A stretch of 64,000 nt of DNA from Algibacillus agarilyticus (GCF_003286125.1 NZ_QMED01000007.1:62001-126000), one strand, 5' to 3'; positions 28,914 through 40,149 are shown, numbered from the stretch's first letter. Numbers and translations are program-made. The notes: generated by a model from the letters alone, not told the origin.

Positions 28914-29489
28914 TTATTGGTTTTTTTGCTTCCATAATTTATCAAATTCTATTTTTTGTGCTTTTTCTAGCTTATTACACCAAACAAACATTTTTATTTC
29001 GAGTGTACCGGTGCATTCCGGTGAAGGTGTAAACCATGCATTCCAGGCTTTTAATTTTTTAGAAATAGTCGGTTTTGCTCTGGCTTTATTTACCCTATCA
29101 CTCGCTGGGCCAATCTCCGCTATCTGTTCTTCGCTTAACTCTATATTATGTTTTTTTAAAATAGCTTTGCTGGATAGCTTTGGTTTCGTATTACTTAAAT
29201 CTATATTTTGCTGTTGACCTCGCTTAACCACTTTTTTGGGTTTGTTTATGGCTGCGACGCCTGTTTCAGGAAAACACGTTTTATCAACATGCTTAAATAG
29301 TTCATCTTGGTAGCTAACTAAATCTCGCCCCCATTTTTTAGTTTCGCCTTGCTTTAATAATGCTTGCACACGCTTTAATTGGGTTTGCGAGAAATTACAT
29401 TCTGGGGTGTTGGTATTCGCTTGGTTTGCATGAGCAGGATTAATCAATGTAAAAAAGATTAGCAGGCTAATATACGGGGTTATTTTCAT
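28914..29489 (-). CDS. Hypothetical secreted basic protein
   Basis: The 191-residue protein has a signal peptide (residues 1-21, ending PAHA). The mature part is lysine-rich with cysteines in ECNF, TCFPE, ECTG and WCNK contexts, enough for two disulfides. No domain is recognised. It converges on the small-peptide gene and is divergent from the hybrid kinase gene. Confidence 0.55.
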   Translation of the reverse strand: MKITPYISLLIFFTLINPAHANQANTNTPECNFSQTQLKRVQALLKQGETKKWGRDLVSYQDELFKHVDKTCFPETGVAAINKPKKVVKRGQQQNIDLSNTKPKLSSKAILKKHNIELSEEQIAEIGPASDRVNKARAKPTISKKLKAWNAWFTPSPECTGTLEIKMFVWCNKLEKAQKIEFDKLWKQKNQ

Positions 29490-29748
29490 GTTTTAGTTGT
29501 TATTAATTCTGAATTGCCGACACCTTAACGACTTATCACAGGTGGTTCAAGATAAGATTAGGCGAGTAGGGAATTATTCGCGCTTAATGTTTTGGTTTTA
29601 ATCAAAAAATCATTTGGTTTTTTTATCTGATTGTTACTTTTTAAAGCTTTAGAGACTAAACTTACTTTGAGTTTATTTAAAACATAAAACCACTAATATA
29701 TACCCAAGTGACTTCTCATATTACTGTGATTGCACGGAGTTTAATATT

Positions 29749-32700
29749 TTGACAGCCAAGCTAACATTAAGCCGCTTTACCACCGCTGGATTTCTCTGTG
29801 TTTTTATCGTTGGTTTAATTGTTATTTTGGGGTGGTTTACAAATAATACATTATTGGTACAAATACACCCTTCTTTTGTACCGATGCAATTTAATACCGC
29901 ACTTGGTTTTGTTTTACTGGGCGGTGCAGGTATAAGCCTTTTGGGTGTAAACAGCCCATATAAAAAAATGACTTTAGGTTTAGCTGCTTCGTGTTTTGTT
30001 TTGTGTTTTTTAACATTATTACAATATTTGTTTGCGCTTGATTTTAAAATTGATGAACTTTTTATGGCGCACGCCATCACCACTAAAACTTATCACCCTG
30101 GGCGTATGGCGCCGAACACAGCGGTTTGTTTTGTTTTAGCGGCGAGTTGTTTTTTAATCTTGCAAGCAGAAGGTTTAAAAAAGGTACTGCAATACCAACT
30201 ATTAAATATATTGAGTTATTTTGGCTTTGTGTTATCGCTCATTGCGTTAAGTGGTTATGTGATGGGGCTCGAAACGACTTACGGCTGGGGGCATTATACA
30301 CGCATGGCGTTGCATACCTCGGTGTCATTTGTTCTTTTTTTCAGTGCTTTTATACTTTATGTTTTTATTCTTAGTCGCCTTAAGAAGAATAAAAATAACC
30401 ATTATGCGAATATCGTTGTTGCTTTATGTGCCGTCTGTTCGATCAGTATTTGGCAATATTTAAATCAAAAAGAAAACGCCGATATTCAAGCTAGAATTGA
30501 TTTAATTAGTCAAAACGTAAGCTCTTCAATAGATATAGAGTTGAATAGTATCGATCGCGCATTTACGCGTTTATCTATTCGTTGGATGCAGCAAAATGGC
30601 ACCCCAAAAGTACTTTGGCAAGCGGATGCCAGCCAATATATTCAAGATAATTCGGCTTATCAATTTATTACCTGGGTTGATGCGAGCCATATTCCTCAAT
30701 GGCAATCTCTTAATCCCTCACTTAAAGGTAATAGCGTTGATGTTGTATTAACGGCGTTAACTGAAATGCAAATACTCAATCAAATCAAACTCGCTAAACA
30801 GTGCCAGATGGTGATCGTTGATAAGGACAATGTGCGTCATAATGCCTTTGTTTATGTGTGTCCACTTTGGTTGAACAATCAGACATTTGATGGTTTTATG
30901 TTAGGCAGTGTATCTATTGACACCGCCTTAACCATTATATTAGATCGTTATAATTACCACTTGGTTTCGACAGCTTTAGCCTTTAAAAATAAACCGTTAT
31001 TTAGTAATGCGATAGCCACTGAAGTATCGACGTTAAAGTTGAGTAAAAAACAGCCTATCACGTTAAAAAATCAAACATTAATGGTTAATGTTCAGGCAAC
31101 CAATCGATTATTTGAATCATTTAATAACGCGTTAGATGAAGTTGTATTGTTTTTTTGCTTAGTCTTATCTGTTTTGCTTGGGTTTACTCTGCAGTACTGG
31201 TCGGTTGCTAAATTTAGTTTATTTAAATTAAATAAATCAAAAGCGGCATTAAGTCATTCACTGGTTATGCAAAAAGCAATTGTAGATAATTTAGGTGAAG
31301 CTTTAATCATTATAGATCAAAAAGGGCTGGTTAATCGTTTTACCGCAGCGGCTGAAAGTATTTTTGGCTATAAAATGGACGAAGTGGTTGGTCAAAGTGT
31401 TACTTTATTAATGCCTGAACGGTTTCAAGCCGCTCATGATAAAAAGCTTGCGGTGAGCGATATTCAAGAGCCTTCATTACAGTATGGTCAAGCTGCTCAA
31501 TTATTTGCTAAACATAAACGAGGTCATGAGTTCCCAATTGAGTTGGTTATCACTAAAATTAATGGAAGCAACAAAACTTATTTTATTGGCTTAATTAAAG
31601 ATATTAGTGAGCATGTTGAGACGCAAACACAGCTGATAACAGCTAAACATAATGCCGAGCTAGCAAGCGAAGCTAAAAGTCACTTTTTATCTAACATGAG
31701 TCACGAAATTAGAACACCATTGAACAGCATCTTCGGCACGTTGCAAATATTAGAAAAATCAGCCGATGACAACACGGATAAGCCTTTAATTCAAAAATCA
31801 CTTTATTCAGCTCGCTCACTACTAACCATTATTAATGATATTTTAGATGTTTCAAAAATTGAGGCTAATCAGCTTAAAATCGAAAACTGTAATTTCGCGA
31901 TGAGCCAACTTGTTGATTCTATAAAAAGTGAGTTAGCGGAGGTTGCCAATAAAAAGGGGATTGAATTTAAAGTCGAACTTGATTTACAAGGGCATGATTA
32001 TTGGCAGGGAGATCCCGTTAGGATCCGTCAAATCATTCTAAATTTTGCTTCTAACGCGGTTAAATTTACTGAAAAAGGGCTGGTTACGATAAAGGCTGCC
32101 ACCGTATTAAATAGCCATTCAGGCCTTAATAATAAACTCGAATTTTATTGTGAAGTTTCTGATACGGGTATTGGTATGACTGAGGAGTATTGCCAGCGCT
32201 TGTTTAATCGCTTTCAACAAGCGGATGAATCAATTACACGTCGTTTTGGTGGCACGGGTTTAGGCATGGCGATATCCAAAAGTTTAATTGATTTGATGGG
32301 TGGGCGTGTCGATATATTGAGTGAAGTTAATGCAGGCTCAACCTTTAAGATTTGGCTACCTTTGGCATTAGGTAAAGAAGAAGCGCAAACCGAGTTGTTG
32401 AAAGTCGATGATCTGGATTTATCAAATGTCACTATTTTGCTGGCAGAGGATAATGAGATTAATCAAATTGTATTTCAAGCCATGTTACAAAAAACGCAAG
32501 CGACGATCCATGTTGCTAATAATGGCCAAGTCGCTGTAGAAATGGTAAATCAGGTTAAGCCCGATTTGATTTTTATGGATATTCAAATGCCAGTAATGGG
32601 GGGAATAGAAGCAACTGATATTATCAAGCAGTCGCATCGTCACATTCCGGTTATTGCGTTAACCGCAAATGCCATGGCCGAACATCAGCGTTTATATGCA

Positions 32701-32790
32701 GAAAAAGGGTTTGATGATTTTGTGGCTAAACCAATTGAAATGGACGTGTTAAATCGAGTGATCAATAAAATGTTATTAAGGCATCGTTGA
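29749..32790 (+). CDS. Hybrid sensor histidine kinase with receiver domain
   Basis: The start is TTG at 29749, with GGAG eleven bases upstream. The 1013-residue protein begins with about seven hydrophobic helices (1-215). An extracytoplasmic or linker region follows (about 245-450), then another helix (about 462-482). Next come a PAS domain (about 505-620), a HisKA domain with the phospho-accepting H652 (NMSHEIRTPLNS), a HATPase domain (about 750-865; FTRRFGGTGLGM-type G box) and a C-terminal receiver (about 893-1008) with phospho-acceptor D944 (LIFMDIQMPVMGG). No partner regulator or Hpt protein is adjacent, so its output is unknown. Confidence 0.93.
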   Translation: MTAKLTLSRFTTAGFLCVFIVGLIVILGWFTNNTLLVQIHPSFVPMQFNTALGFVLLGGAGISLLGVNSPYKKMTLGLAASCFVLCFLTLLQYLFALDFKIDELFMAHAITTKTYHPGRMAPNTAVCFVLAASCFLILQAEGLKKVLQYQLLNILSYFGFVLSLIALSGYVMGLETTYGWGHYTRMALHTSVSFVLFFSAFILYVFILSRLKKNKNNHYANIVVALCAVCSISIWQYLNQKENADIQARIDLISQNVSSSIDIELNSIDRAFTRLSIRWMQQNGTPKVLWQADASQYIQDNSAYQFITWVDASHIPQWQSLNPSLKGNSVDVVLTALTEMQILNQIKLAKQCQMVIVDKDNVRHNAFVYVCPLWLNNQTFDGFMLGSVSIDTALTIILDRYNYHLVSTALAFKNKPLFSNAIATEVSTLKLSKKQPITLKNQTLMVNVQATNRLFESFNNALDEVVLFFCLVLSVLLGFTLQYWSVAKFSLFKLNKSKAALSHSLVMQKAIVDNLGEALIIIDQKGLVNRFTAAAESIFGYKMDEVVGQSVTLLMPERFQAAHDKKLAVSDIQEPSLQYGQAAQLFAKHKRGHEFPIELVITKINGSNKTYFIGLIKDISEHVETQTQLITAKHNAELASEAKSHFLSNMSHEIRTPLNSIFGTLQILEKSADDNTDKPLIQKSLYSARSLLTIINDILDVSKIEANQLKIENCNFAMSQLVDSIKSELAEVANKKGIEFKVELDLQGHDYWQGDPVRIRQIILNFASNAVKFTEKGLVTIKAATVLNSHSGLNNKLEFYCEVSDTGIGMTEEYCQRLFNRFQQADESITRRFGGTGLGMAISKSLIDLMGGRVDILSEVNAGSTFKIWLPLALGKEEAQTELLKVDDLDLSNVTILLAEDNEINQIVFQAMLQKTQATIHVANNGQVAVEMVNQVKPDLIFMDIQMPVMGGIEATDIIKQSHRHIPVIALTANAMAEHQRLYAEKGFDDFVAKPIEMDVLNRVINKMLLRHR

Positions 32791-32860
32791 TTTAAATAGT
32801 TAGCCTTAAGGGTAGTACTTTCTATATATCTGTATACCGCTTGCATTAGCGACGTGTCGA

Positions 32861-33136
32861 TTAATCGATTAACGTCGCCCAAGCTTGTTCAACAAATTCG
32901 GCATCTTGTGGTGATAGCTCGCCAGATTGTCTTGCTGTAACCAAAGCTTTGTTCATACTGTTGATAAGTGTTTGTTCATCGAGTTCATTATCCATTTCTA
33001 ATCGGCCGATAATGAGTGTAACGTGACCCCGTAAATAGCCGCTAATAAATAATGCATCGGCATCTTCTGATTGCATCATGGCATCAAGGCCATCTAATAT
33101 TTTTTGTACATATAGCGGTTCTGCTGTGGTGCTCAT
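32861..33136 (-). CDS. yfcL: YfcL family protein
   Basis: The 91-residue soluble alpha-helical protein has the YfcL-like core DALFISGYLRGHVTLIIGRLE. It starts 4 bp after the NAD-kinase-like gene stops, completing an epmC / NAD-kinase-like / yfcL unit. The E. coli relatives of epmC (yfcM) and yfcL are also neighbours, which supports the call. Its function is unknown. Confidence 0.8.
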   Translation of the reverse strand: MSTTAEPLYVQKILDGLDAMMQSEDADALFISGYLRGHVTLIIGRLEMDNELDEQTLINSMNKALVTARQSGELSPQDAEFVEQAWATLID

Positions 33137-33140
33137 TAAT

Positions 33141-34292
33141 TTATATCTCCTTGTTTGTTATTTGATTGGCTACCGGATAAATCACATAGTCGTGATAACC
33201 CGTAACAATGTTAATCGGCCCGGCTAACTGCTGATTGAGTATTTCATCTCCTGTATCACAGATTAAAGGCTTACCATTGAGTTTAGAGATTTTACTTTTG
33301 GTTGCAACTACTATTATATTTTCTCGGCTAATATATTTGATTATTGAAGGACTTAGCTGTTGATTCCCCCTGCCAAATAAGTGACCTTGACCGCCAATTA
33401 GGGTCATGATTAATTTAACTGATGTGTATTGAGTGAAAAGCGATTCGATATCATGGCTTGTCAAATCAGCATTAATTAATGATTCTTGATAAACCGCATC
33501 GACACCGAGTAAGGTGCCGGTTATTCCCATTTCATTCAGCACTGATTGCGTTGTTGAACCAGAGCCAATTAAAAATAATGTGTCGGGTTCATCGTTCATT
33601 TTATCAATTACATCGGCGGCAATATCAGCTAAAACCAATTCATCTGATTCTTTTCCGCCCATTTTAACGGCTTGCATGTAACGCAAGTCCATTGGAATGC
33701 GCATGTCGCCATAGCGTTTGGCTTTTACCTGACCTTGGCGGAACAATTGCTCATCGATATCCATCACATCGGCTTCACCCAAAGTTAGTGCTTGGCCTTG
33801 AATTAAATCGGCCATCAACAGGCCTGCCGCTTTTGGGGTTATTGCGTAAACGCCTGAATGAATTTTACAACCAGCAGGTATACCCAGCACAAGCGTGGCT
33901 TCTTGTACTTGATTATAAATATTGCGCGCGGTGCCATCACCCCCTGCAAAAACGAGTAAATCAACTTGTTGATTTAAGATGGCTTGCACCGCTTGTTCTG
34001 TATCATCCGCTTCGGTGATGGGCGTTTTACTGTGATAAACCACTTGATGTTCATAGCCGAGTGCATTTAAGGTGCTTTGTCCCATTTCGTTGCTAGCGGT
34101 ATAAAATACAACGGATTGATGCCAAGTTTCGATTTGTTTTAACGCGACTGTTGCTCGTTGGTTGGCTTGTGGGACCGCGCCCAGCGCGAGTGCTTTATCT
34201 CTTATTTCAGTTCCGTCACTGCCTTTTAATGCAACCGAACCGCCTATACCCGCATACGGGTTAATAATTAAACCTATTTTGAGTTTACGCAT
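33141..34292 (-). CDS. ATP-NAD kinase-family protein (COG3199 type)
   Basis: The 383-residue protein has a glycine-rich start (IGLIINPYAGIGGSVALKGSDG) and the kinase-family GGDGTARN motif at about residues 116-123. It belongs to the long NAD-kinase-like group distinct from NadK/PpnK. Phosphorylation of NAD or a related nucleotide is possible but unproven for the group. Its start overlaps epmC by 19 bp and its end is 4 bp before yfcL, so the three genes are one operon. Confidence 0.82.
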   Translation of the reverse strand: MRKLKIGLIINPYAGIGGSVALKGSDGTEIRDKALALGAVPQANQRATVALKQIETWHQSVVFYTASNEMGQSTLNALGYEHQVVYHSKTPITEADDTEQAVQAILNQQVDLLVFAGGDGTARNIYNQVQEATLVLGIPAGCKIHSGVYAITPKAAGLLMADLIQGQALTLGEADVMDIDEQLFRQGQVKAKRYGDMRIPMDLRYMQAVKMGGKESDELVLADIAADVIDKMNDEPDTLFLIGSGSTTQSVLNEMGITGTLLGVDAVYQESLINADLTSHDIESLFTQYTSVKLIMTLIGGQGHLFGRGNQQLSPSIIKYISRENIIVVATKSKISKLNGKPLICDTGDEILNQQLAGPINIVTGYHDYVIYPVANQITNKEI

Positions 34293-34864
34293 GTTTCGTC
34301 TTCTGTAAAATTATCGAGGGTAAGCGGGAGAGGTGTTTGATAAAAATGCGCTAACGCGTTAACTAACGTTGCCACTCTTTGTGGCAAACCCTTGGCTAAA
34401 TACAAAGCGACTTGCTGATGAACTAACCGCCTGAAAGCGTACCGATCGGGCTCTGCAGTCCCATTTAAATTGTCAGTGCTAACCCTAAAGGTAAATTGCG
34501 CGGCGGCACTTAAAATCCATTCGATAGCTTGTGGTTTTATTTCAACTTTTTCAAATTTTTGTTGTTGTTCATGATCGCGACCATCTGCCGTATACCAGTA
34601 GCCATAGTCTTCTAATTTTCGGCGGGCATCGCCCGCGACACACCAATGCGCAATTTCATGCAACGCGCTGGCATAATAACCATGCGCAAAAACAATTTGA
34701 TGATGATCAGATTGGTTCGCCTTAGTTCGGGCCGGAAGATAAATGGGTTCTTCATCACCTTTGATCAATTGAGTGTTATAGTGCTGAAAAAAAGCGTGTT
34801 CAAACAAGTTGATGAGGTCGGTATAACAATGCTGCACACTGGGTTTCACATTAATGGGTTTCAC
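34274..34864 (-). CDS. epmC: Elongation factor P hydroxylase EpmC
   Basis: The start is GTG at 34864. The 196-residue protein contains the metal-site motif HEIAHW (about residues 69-74) and the conserved GYWYTADGRDHEQQQKFEKVE stretch of the YfcM/EpmC family. EpmC hydroxylates the beta-lysyl-lysine modification on elongation factor P, which helps ribosomes pass proline runs. That is notable beside genes encoding long Pro-Val-Asp linkers. It is the first gene of the epmC operon. Confidence 0.9.
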   Translation of the reverse strand: MKPINVKPSVQHCYTDLINLFEHAFFQHYNTQLIKGDEEPIYLPARTKANQSDHHQIVFAHGYYASALHEIAHWCVAGDARRKLEDYGYWYTADGRDHEQQQKFEKVEIKPQAIEWILSAAAQFTFRVSTDNLNGTAEPDRYAFRRLVHQQVALYLAKGLPQRVATLVNALAHFYQTPLPLTLDNFTEDETCVNSK

Positions 34865-35060
34865 GTTAATAGTTTAAACGAGCATTTTACTTAAGTTGCT
34901 TGTGTATAACAACACACTGCCGGTTTTACTCTAATGCAGCTAAACGTGGTGTGATTGTTTTTATCGTATTATCGATAGGCTATATTGTGAAAGTGAGTAT
35001 TGTGAAGTGAGGTATTTATTCAAGCGTTAATCGTTTGAGGTGTAATGCCGGTTAAATTGC

Positions 35061-36710
35061 TTAAGCGACATCTTTTGAACTGAGCAATAGCATCAATTCT
35101 GGCTTTAATGAATGGTAACGGCGCATGTTATTTTCAGATAAATCTGATTGCTCAATAACACTGACGCATGTTGTACACATGCTTTTCATTTCTTTAGGGC
35201 TATGGCCTTGAGTTAAAAAAGTACCGACTTTCGTGATCGCTTGCACCAAATTAAGCGCTAAGCTAGCGTTATTTGGCATGTAACCATAAGCTTCAACAAA
35301 TAATTCAACCGATTGCGGATATTGCCCCGCTTGATACATTTTTAAACCTTCACTGTTTAAAACTCGAATACGCTCACGTAGTTCTTCATGGCTGTCTTTT
35401 TCTTTATCAATTAACACTTGTAGGGTTGCTGATATTAAATCGTCTTTATCGGCGACACTTTGCAATGACTCCATTATTTCATCACTACGCGATAAATTAC
35501 CGGTTGCAAAGTAGGCCTTTGCTTTATCCAGCCGGTCATCGGCACTATCAAATGGCGAATCGTGTTTTTCACTTTCTTCAAGTAATTGGCGAGCATCGGT
35601 CATGTTGCCTTTAATTACATGCACTCGCGCTTTTATAACATGCTCTTGTGCTTGTACGGCTTCAGCGTAGAAACGTTTGTCGATATCTTTTAATAAGTCA
35701 GTACATTTGGCAATTTGTTTGGCGACTTCTAGTTTGTTTGAATCGTTACACAAATCGAGAATGCAACGAGCAAAGTTTAAATAATTTTCAGGGGTATCAA
35801 AAACGGAATAACGGCTGTTATTTAATATACGTGAATAGGCTCGAACCGCTTCATCTACTTCGTTATTAGCGATCGCCAAATTGGCAATCGCCCGTTGACG
35901 ACTGATATTGCGTGGCGAAATTTTACCAGCCTCGATAAACATTTCAAAAGCGGTGACTGTGTCGTTGCGTGCTATGTTTAAACGGCCTAACCAATCATAA
36001 GCTTCTAAGCGTGTTTCGGGTCGGTCGAGCAATTCAAATAATTGGGCTTCGGCGGTAAAAAACTCTTCTAATTTAACGGTGGCAATGGCTTTGCCCATTA
36101 ATGCCCAAGTGACAGAGCGTTTTTCGAGCACGCTTTCGTATATTTTTAACGCTTTTTTATATTCTTTAATGCCAATTAATAATTCGGCTTTTACCCGTAG
36201 AGCGACTAAAGCGTTTTTGGGTGTTTTTTTTATTATTTCATTACATTCAGTAATTGCGAGTTGGGTGTTTTCGTTACCAATTGCTTGATAGACATTACTC
36301 AACACTTTCTTTTTAGCTAAAGCGCGCGCAAAGCGTTTTTCGATGCCTTGGTATGTAAACGGTTTAAGTAAAAAGTCATCGGGTTGTAATTCAACTAAAC
36401 CATGCACGTGTGGACGACGGTTTTCAGCTGAAATAATAAAAAAGCAACAGTGGGGGGCGAGGTAGTTTTTAAACTTAAGCTCTTCAAAGAGTTGATAGCC
36501 ATCTTTACCATCACCTAAATTAAAGTCGACTAAGATAAAATCCCAACGCACTTCTTGTGCTTTTTGCAATGCTTGGTTGCCGTTATTAGCCGATTGTATA
36601 TTAACAAAGCCTATTTTTTGCAGCATACCTTTTATAGCCGAGCGGATTGGCTCACAGTCATCTACCACCATGACTTTCTTTTTGGCATAAAATGCACTTT
36701 GCAAGATCAT
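35061..36710 (-). CDS. Response regulator with TPR repeats
   Basis: The frame opens at 36737, but the ATG at 36710 has GGGGTGG upstream and gives MILQSAFYAKKKVMVVDD, so it is preferred (549 residues). An N-terminal receiver domain (about residues 10-130) has acidic-pocket DD, phospho-acceptor D in ILVDFNLGDG and the conserved KPF lysine. The remainder is an all-helical array of TPR-like repeats (about 150-520). There is no DNA-binding domain, so output is probably through protein contacts. Similar receiver-TPR proteins are common in marine gammaproteobacteria. Its kinase is unknown. Confidence 0.87.
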   Translation of the reverse strand: MILQSAFYAKKKVMVVDDCEPIRSAIKGMLQKIGFVNIQSANNGNQALQKAQEVRWDFILVDFNLGDGKDGYQLFEELKFKNYLAPHCCFFIISAENRRPHVHGLVELQPDDFLLKPFTYQGIEKRFARALAKKKVLSNVYQAIGNENTQLAITECNEIIKKTPKNALVALRVKAELLIGIKEYKKALKIYESVLEKRSVTWALMGKAIATVKLEEFFTAEAQLFELLDRPETRLEAYDWLGRLNIARNDTVTAFEMFIEAGKISPRNISRQRAIANLAIANNEVDEAVRAYSRILNNSRYSVFDTPENYLNFARCILDLCNDSNKLEVAKQIAKCTDLLKDIDKRFYAEAVQAQEHVIKARVHVIKGNMTDARQLLEESEKHDSPFDSADDRLDKAKAYFATGNLSRSDEIMESLQSVADKDDLISATLQVLIDKEKDSHEELRERIRVLNSEGLKMYQAGQYPQSVELFVEAYGYMPNNASLALNLVQAITKVGTFLTQGHSPKEMKSMCTTCVSVIEQSDLSENNMRRYHSLKPELMLLLSSKDVA

Positions 36711-36950
36711 ACTGATAAGCCACCCCCCCAATCGCATGTTGAAACGTTCATTATAGTAAACGCAGAAGAATAACTTAACATTAACTTAACAAAATTGACA
36801 CTGATAAATAACGCGATTTTTTATCTATACATGTAGTCAATTACAGTTAAGGTGTGAATAAATAACGTACAGCGGAAAAATCATTATTCGCTTATGCAAT
36901 TTAGGAACAAAGTCTTCCATTTTGAACGCTGATTTTTATATTTATTGTTG

Positions 36951-36956
36951 TATAAT
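36951..36956 (+). promoter_or_regulatory. Candidate -10 box for tal
   Basis: A perfect TATAAT lies 53 bp before the tal start codon. No good -35 hexamer was found at the usual 17-bp distance, so the call rests on the -10 alone. Confidence 0.4.
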
Positions 36957-37009
36957 ACGCTCACTAAAATTCTACTAATATGAACACACATAAACAGGAA
37001 TAGAAGTAT

Positions 37010-37966
37010 ATGACAACCAAATTAGACCAATTACGTGCAGTAACAACTGTTGTTGCCGACACGGGCGATATCGAAGCAATCAAAAAATTCACACCAGAAG
37101 ACGCTACAACTAACCCTAGCTTGTTATTAAAAGCATCAGAGATCCCTGAATATAAGTCATTAATTGACGACGCAATCGGTTGGGCAAAAACACAATCAAA
37201 TGATGTTGAACAGCAAGTGATTGATGCGGGCGACAAATTATCAGTTAATATTGGCTTAGAAATTTTAAAAATTGTCCCTGGTCGTATCTCAACTGAAGTT
37301 GACGCTCGTTTATCTTTTGATAAAGATTCATCTTTAACTAAAGCGCGTAAATTAATGAAGCTTTATAACGATGCTGGTATCAGCAACGATCGTGTATTAA
37401 TCAAGTTAGCATCAACTTGGGAAGGCATTAAAGCGGCTGAAATTTTAGAGCAAGAAGGTATTAACTGTAACTTAACGTTATTGTTTAGTTTTGCTCAAGC
37501 CCGTGCATGTGCTGAAGCCGGCGCTTTCTTAATCTCTCCATTTGTTGGCCGTATCTTAGATTGGTACAAAAAAGCAGAAGGTAAAGATTCATACGCACCA
37601 TCAGAAGATCCAGGTGTTGTTTCGGTAACGGCTATTTATAACTACTATAAAGAACATGGTTATAACACGGTTGTTATGGGCGCTAGCTTCCGTAACATCG
37701 ATGAAATCACTGAATTAGCCGGTTGTGACCGCTTAACCATTGGTCCTGGTTTATTAGACGAGTTAGCTTCAGCTGAAGGTGATGTTCCGGTTAAATTAGC
37801 ATACGACGGTGAAATCAAAGAGCGTCCTGCTGTTATGACTGAAGAGCAGTTCCGTTGGGAACATAACCAAGATGCAATGGCTACCGAGAAACTTGCCGAA
37901 GGTATCCGCAACTTTGCTATTGACCAAGTTAAGCTTGAAAAAACATTAAGAGCTCAACTAGCTTAA
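37010..37966 (+). CDS. tal: Transaldolase
   Basis: The 318-residue enzyme of the pentose phosphate pathway transfers a dihydroxyacetone unit between sugar phosphates. The Schiff-base lysine K132 ([12 protein letters not shown]) is at the same number as in E. coli Tal[11 protein letters not shown] at the N-terminus and [11 protein letters not shown] also match. AGGA lies ahead of the ATG, and a terminator follows, so it is a single-gene unit next to pgi. The pairing links pentose and hexose phosphate pools. Confidence 0.97.
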   Translation: MTTKLDQLRAVTTVVADTGDIEAIKKFTPEDATTNPSLLLKASEIPEYKSLIDDAIGWAKTQSNDVEQQVIDAGDKLSVNIGLEILKIVPGRISTEVDARLSFDKDSSLTKARKLMKLYNDAGISNDRVLIKLASTWEGIKAAEILEQEGINCNLTLLFSFAQARACAEAGAFLISPFVGRILDWYKKAEGKDSYAPSEDPGVVSVTAIYNYYKEHGYNTVVMGASFRNIDEITELAGCDRLTIGPGLLDELASAEGDVPVKLAYDGEIKERPAVMTEEQFRWEHNQDAMATEKLAEGIRNFAIDQVKLEKTLRAQLA

Positions 37967-37980
37967 GTAACAATAAATAA

Positions 37981-38005
37981 AAAAGCCGCGCTCACAGCGG
38001 CTTTT
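37981..38005 (+). terminator. Rho-independent terminator of tal
   Basis: Stem AAAAGCCGC / GCGGCTTTT with a 7-base loop, 15 bp after the tal stop. Confidence 0.85.
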
Positions 38006-38165
38006 ATATTTACAGCCTATAATAATGTTCAAATCGCTTTTAGGTTGGCTCTAGGCCAGCAAGCACATCAACTATTTAATTTCAGCAATTGCTTCGTGCT
38101 CGCGATCAGAACAAATAATACTGTGGCTACACCCATAAAATAACTCAACGCAGAAGATAATAATT

Positions 38166-39803
38166 ATGGCGCAATTTACAAAATTAAAGAGCTTTGAAGC
38201 TTTGCAAGCTCATTTTGAACAAACTAAAACACTCCATATGCGCGACTTGTTTGCACAAGACGCAACTCGATTTGAAAAATTTTCAACCAAAGCCTGTGAT
38301 ATCGAATTAGATTATTCTAAAAACCGTATTACTGAAGAAACCATGGCTAAATTGTTTGATTTAGCGCGTGAAACACAGGTTGAAGAAAAGCGAGACGGTT
38401 TATTCGCTGGTGCAAAAATTAACACCAGTGAAGATCGTGCAGTATTACACACGGCTTTACGTAATAAATCAGGCGAGCCTGTTATTGTTGACGGCCAAGA
38501 TGTGATGCCTGAAGTAGAAGCCGCATTAGCTAAAATTAAAACCTTTGTAAATGATGTACATAATGGTGTACGTAAAGGTTATACCGGCAAGCAATTTACT
38601 GATGTATTAGCGATCGGCATTGGTGGTTCTTTCTTAGGGCCTAAAGTGATGACCGAGGCGCTTAAACCTTATCGTCATGAAGGCATTAATGTTCACTTTG
38701 TTGCTAATGTCGATGGCACTCATATTCATGATGTGTTGGCTAAATTACCGGCTGAATCAACATTAGTGGTTATGTCGTCAAAATCATTTGGCACGCAAGA
38801 AACCCTTAAAAATACTGAAACTGCTCGTGAGTGGTTCTTAGCTAGTGGTGCAGAGTTTGGTGATATAGCGAAGCACTTTGTTTGTGTATCTTCAAATATT
38901 GCTAAAGCAACTGAATTTGGTATCGCAGAAGATAACATCTTCCCAATGTGGGATTGGGTTGGCGGTCGTTATTCTTTATGGTCAGCTATTGGTTTACCGA
39001 TTGCATTATCGTTAGGTTTTGAAAATTTCTCTGAGTTGCTTGAAGGCGCTTATGAAATGGATGTTCATTTTAAAACCACGCCATTAGAAGAAAATTTACC
39101 GGTTATTTTAGGTGTGCTCGGTGTGTGGTACATCAACTTTTATGGTGCACAAAGCCACGTTTTATTACCTTACGATCATTACCTACGTGCGTTTCCGGCT
39201 TATGTACAACAACTTGATATGGAATCAAATGGTAAATCGGCAACACCGGGTGGCGAATATTTAGATTATGCGACTGGGCCGGTTATTTGGGGCGGTGAGG
39301 GCACAAATGGTCAACACGCATTCCATCAATTAATTCACCAAGGTAAAGTCTTGATCCCGGCCGATTTCATGTTGCCGTTGCAATCACAGCATGAAGTGAG
39401 CAATCATCATGCTATGTTGGCTTCTAACTGCTTTGGTCAAACCCAGGCGTTAATGCAAGGTAAAACAGAAGCAGAAGTGATTGCCGAGCTTAAAGCTAAA
39501 GGTTATAGCGAAGACGATGCTGCTAAAGAAGCGCCACAACGTGTATTTGAAGGTAACAAGCCAAGCAACACGTTATTGTTTTCTAAAATTACGCCACGCA
39601 CATTAGGTAATATCATTGCGTTATACGAACATAAAGTGTTTGTTCAAGGTATTATTTGGGGCATTAACTCATTTGACCAATGGGGTGTTGAATTAGGTAA
39701 AGTATTGGGTAACGATGTGTTAGCTAAGCTTGAAGATTCAAACATTGCTTTAGATGGCGACAGCTCAACTAACGCGTTAATTGAGCGTTTTCGTCAGCGT
39801 TAA
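38166..39803 (+). CDS. pgi: Glucose-6-phosphate isomerase
   Basis: The 545-residue enzyme interconverts glucose-6-phosphate and fructose-6-phosphate. Both family signatures are visible: [19 protein letters not shown] (about residues 262-280) and the C-terminal [14 protein letters not shown] (about 496-509). The catalytic glutamate sits in MESNGKS (about residues 349-355). The length is typical. It follows tal in the same direction but has its own leader and terminator. Confidence 0.97.
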   Translation: MAQFTKLKSFEALQAHFEQTKTLHMRDLFAQDATRFEKFSTKACDIELDYSKNRITEETMAKLFDLARETQVEEKRDGLFAGAKINTSEDRAVLHTALRNKSGEPVIVDGQDVMPEVEAALAKIKTFVNDVHNGVRKGYTGKQFTDVLAIGIGGSFLGPKVMTEALKPYRHEGINVHFVANVDGTHIHDVLAKLPAESTLVVMSSKSFGTQETLKNTETAREWFLASGAEFGDIAKHFVCVSSNIAKATEFGIAEDNIFPMWDWVGGRYSLWSAIGLPIALSLGFENFSELLEGAYEMDVHFKTTPLEENLPVILGVLGVWYINFYGAQSHVLLPYDHYLRAFPAYVQQLDMESNGKSATPGGEYLDYATGPVIWGGEGTNGQHAFHQLIHQGKVLIPADFMLPLQSQHEVSNHHAMLASNCFGQTQALMQGKTEAEVIAELKAKGYSEDDAAKEAPQRVFEGNKPSNTLLFSKITPRTLGNIIALYEHKVFVQGIIWGINSFDQWGVELGKVLGNDVLAKLEDSNIALDGDSSTNALIERFRQR

Positions 39804-39835
39804 TTTGTATTAAATTACATTAACTTGCCTTTTTA

Positions 39836-39870
39836 AAAACGCTTAGCTTTAAACGCTAAGCGTTTTTTTT
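39836..39870 (+). terminator. Rho-independent terminator of pgi
   Basis: Stem AAAAACGCTTAGC / GCTAAGCGTTTTT with a 7-base loop and a T-run, 33 bp after the pgi stop. Confidence 0.92.
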
Positions 39871-39897
39871 ATGCCTTAAATTTAATCATTAAGCTTT

Positions 39898-40149
39898 ATA
39901 CCAATCCGCAATAATAAGAGCCCACTCAGCGAGCGTTTAAATGCGCTTAAATGAAAGAATAGTGTTGCTCTTTTGAGTTCGAGCAACAAAGAGTAAGCGC
40001 ATTTAAAACTCGCCTGAAAGGAATGCCCCAGCGGCTTTTGACCTGCGTTATCGGTATTTGAAAGGGAATAACCATTCCTGTACACCGACGCCTTGTTCAA
40101 AAACCGCTGGATGCACTCTGAGAGATCACTTATTTATATGAATTGGTAT
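39898..40149 (+). repeat. MITE-like repeat family B, copy 2 (252 bp)
   Basis: Bounded by perfect ATACCAAT and ATTGGTAT ends. Nearly identical to copies at 24782 and 48646 and in the same orientation. It fills most of the gap between pgi and srmB and carries no gene. Confidence 0.88.
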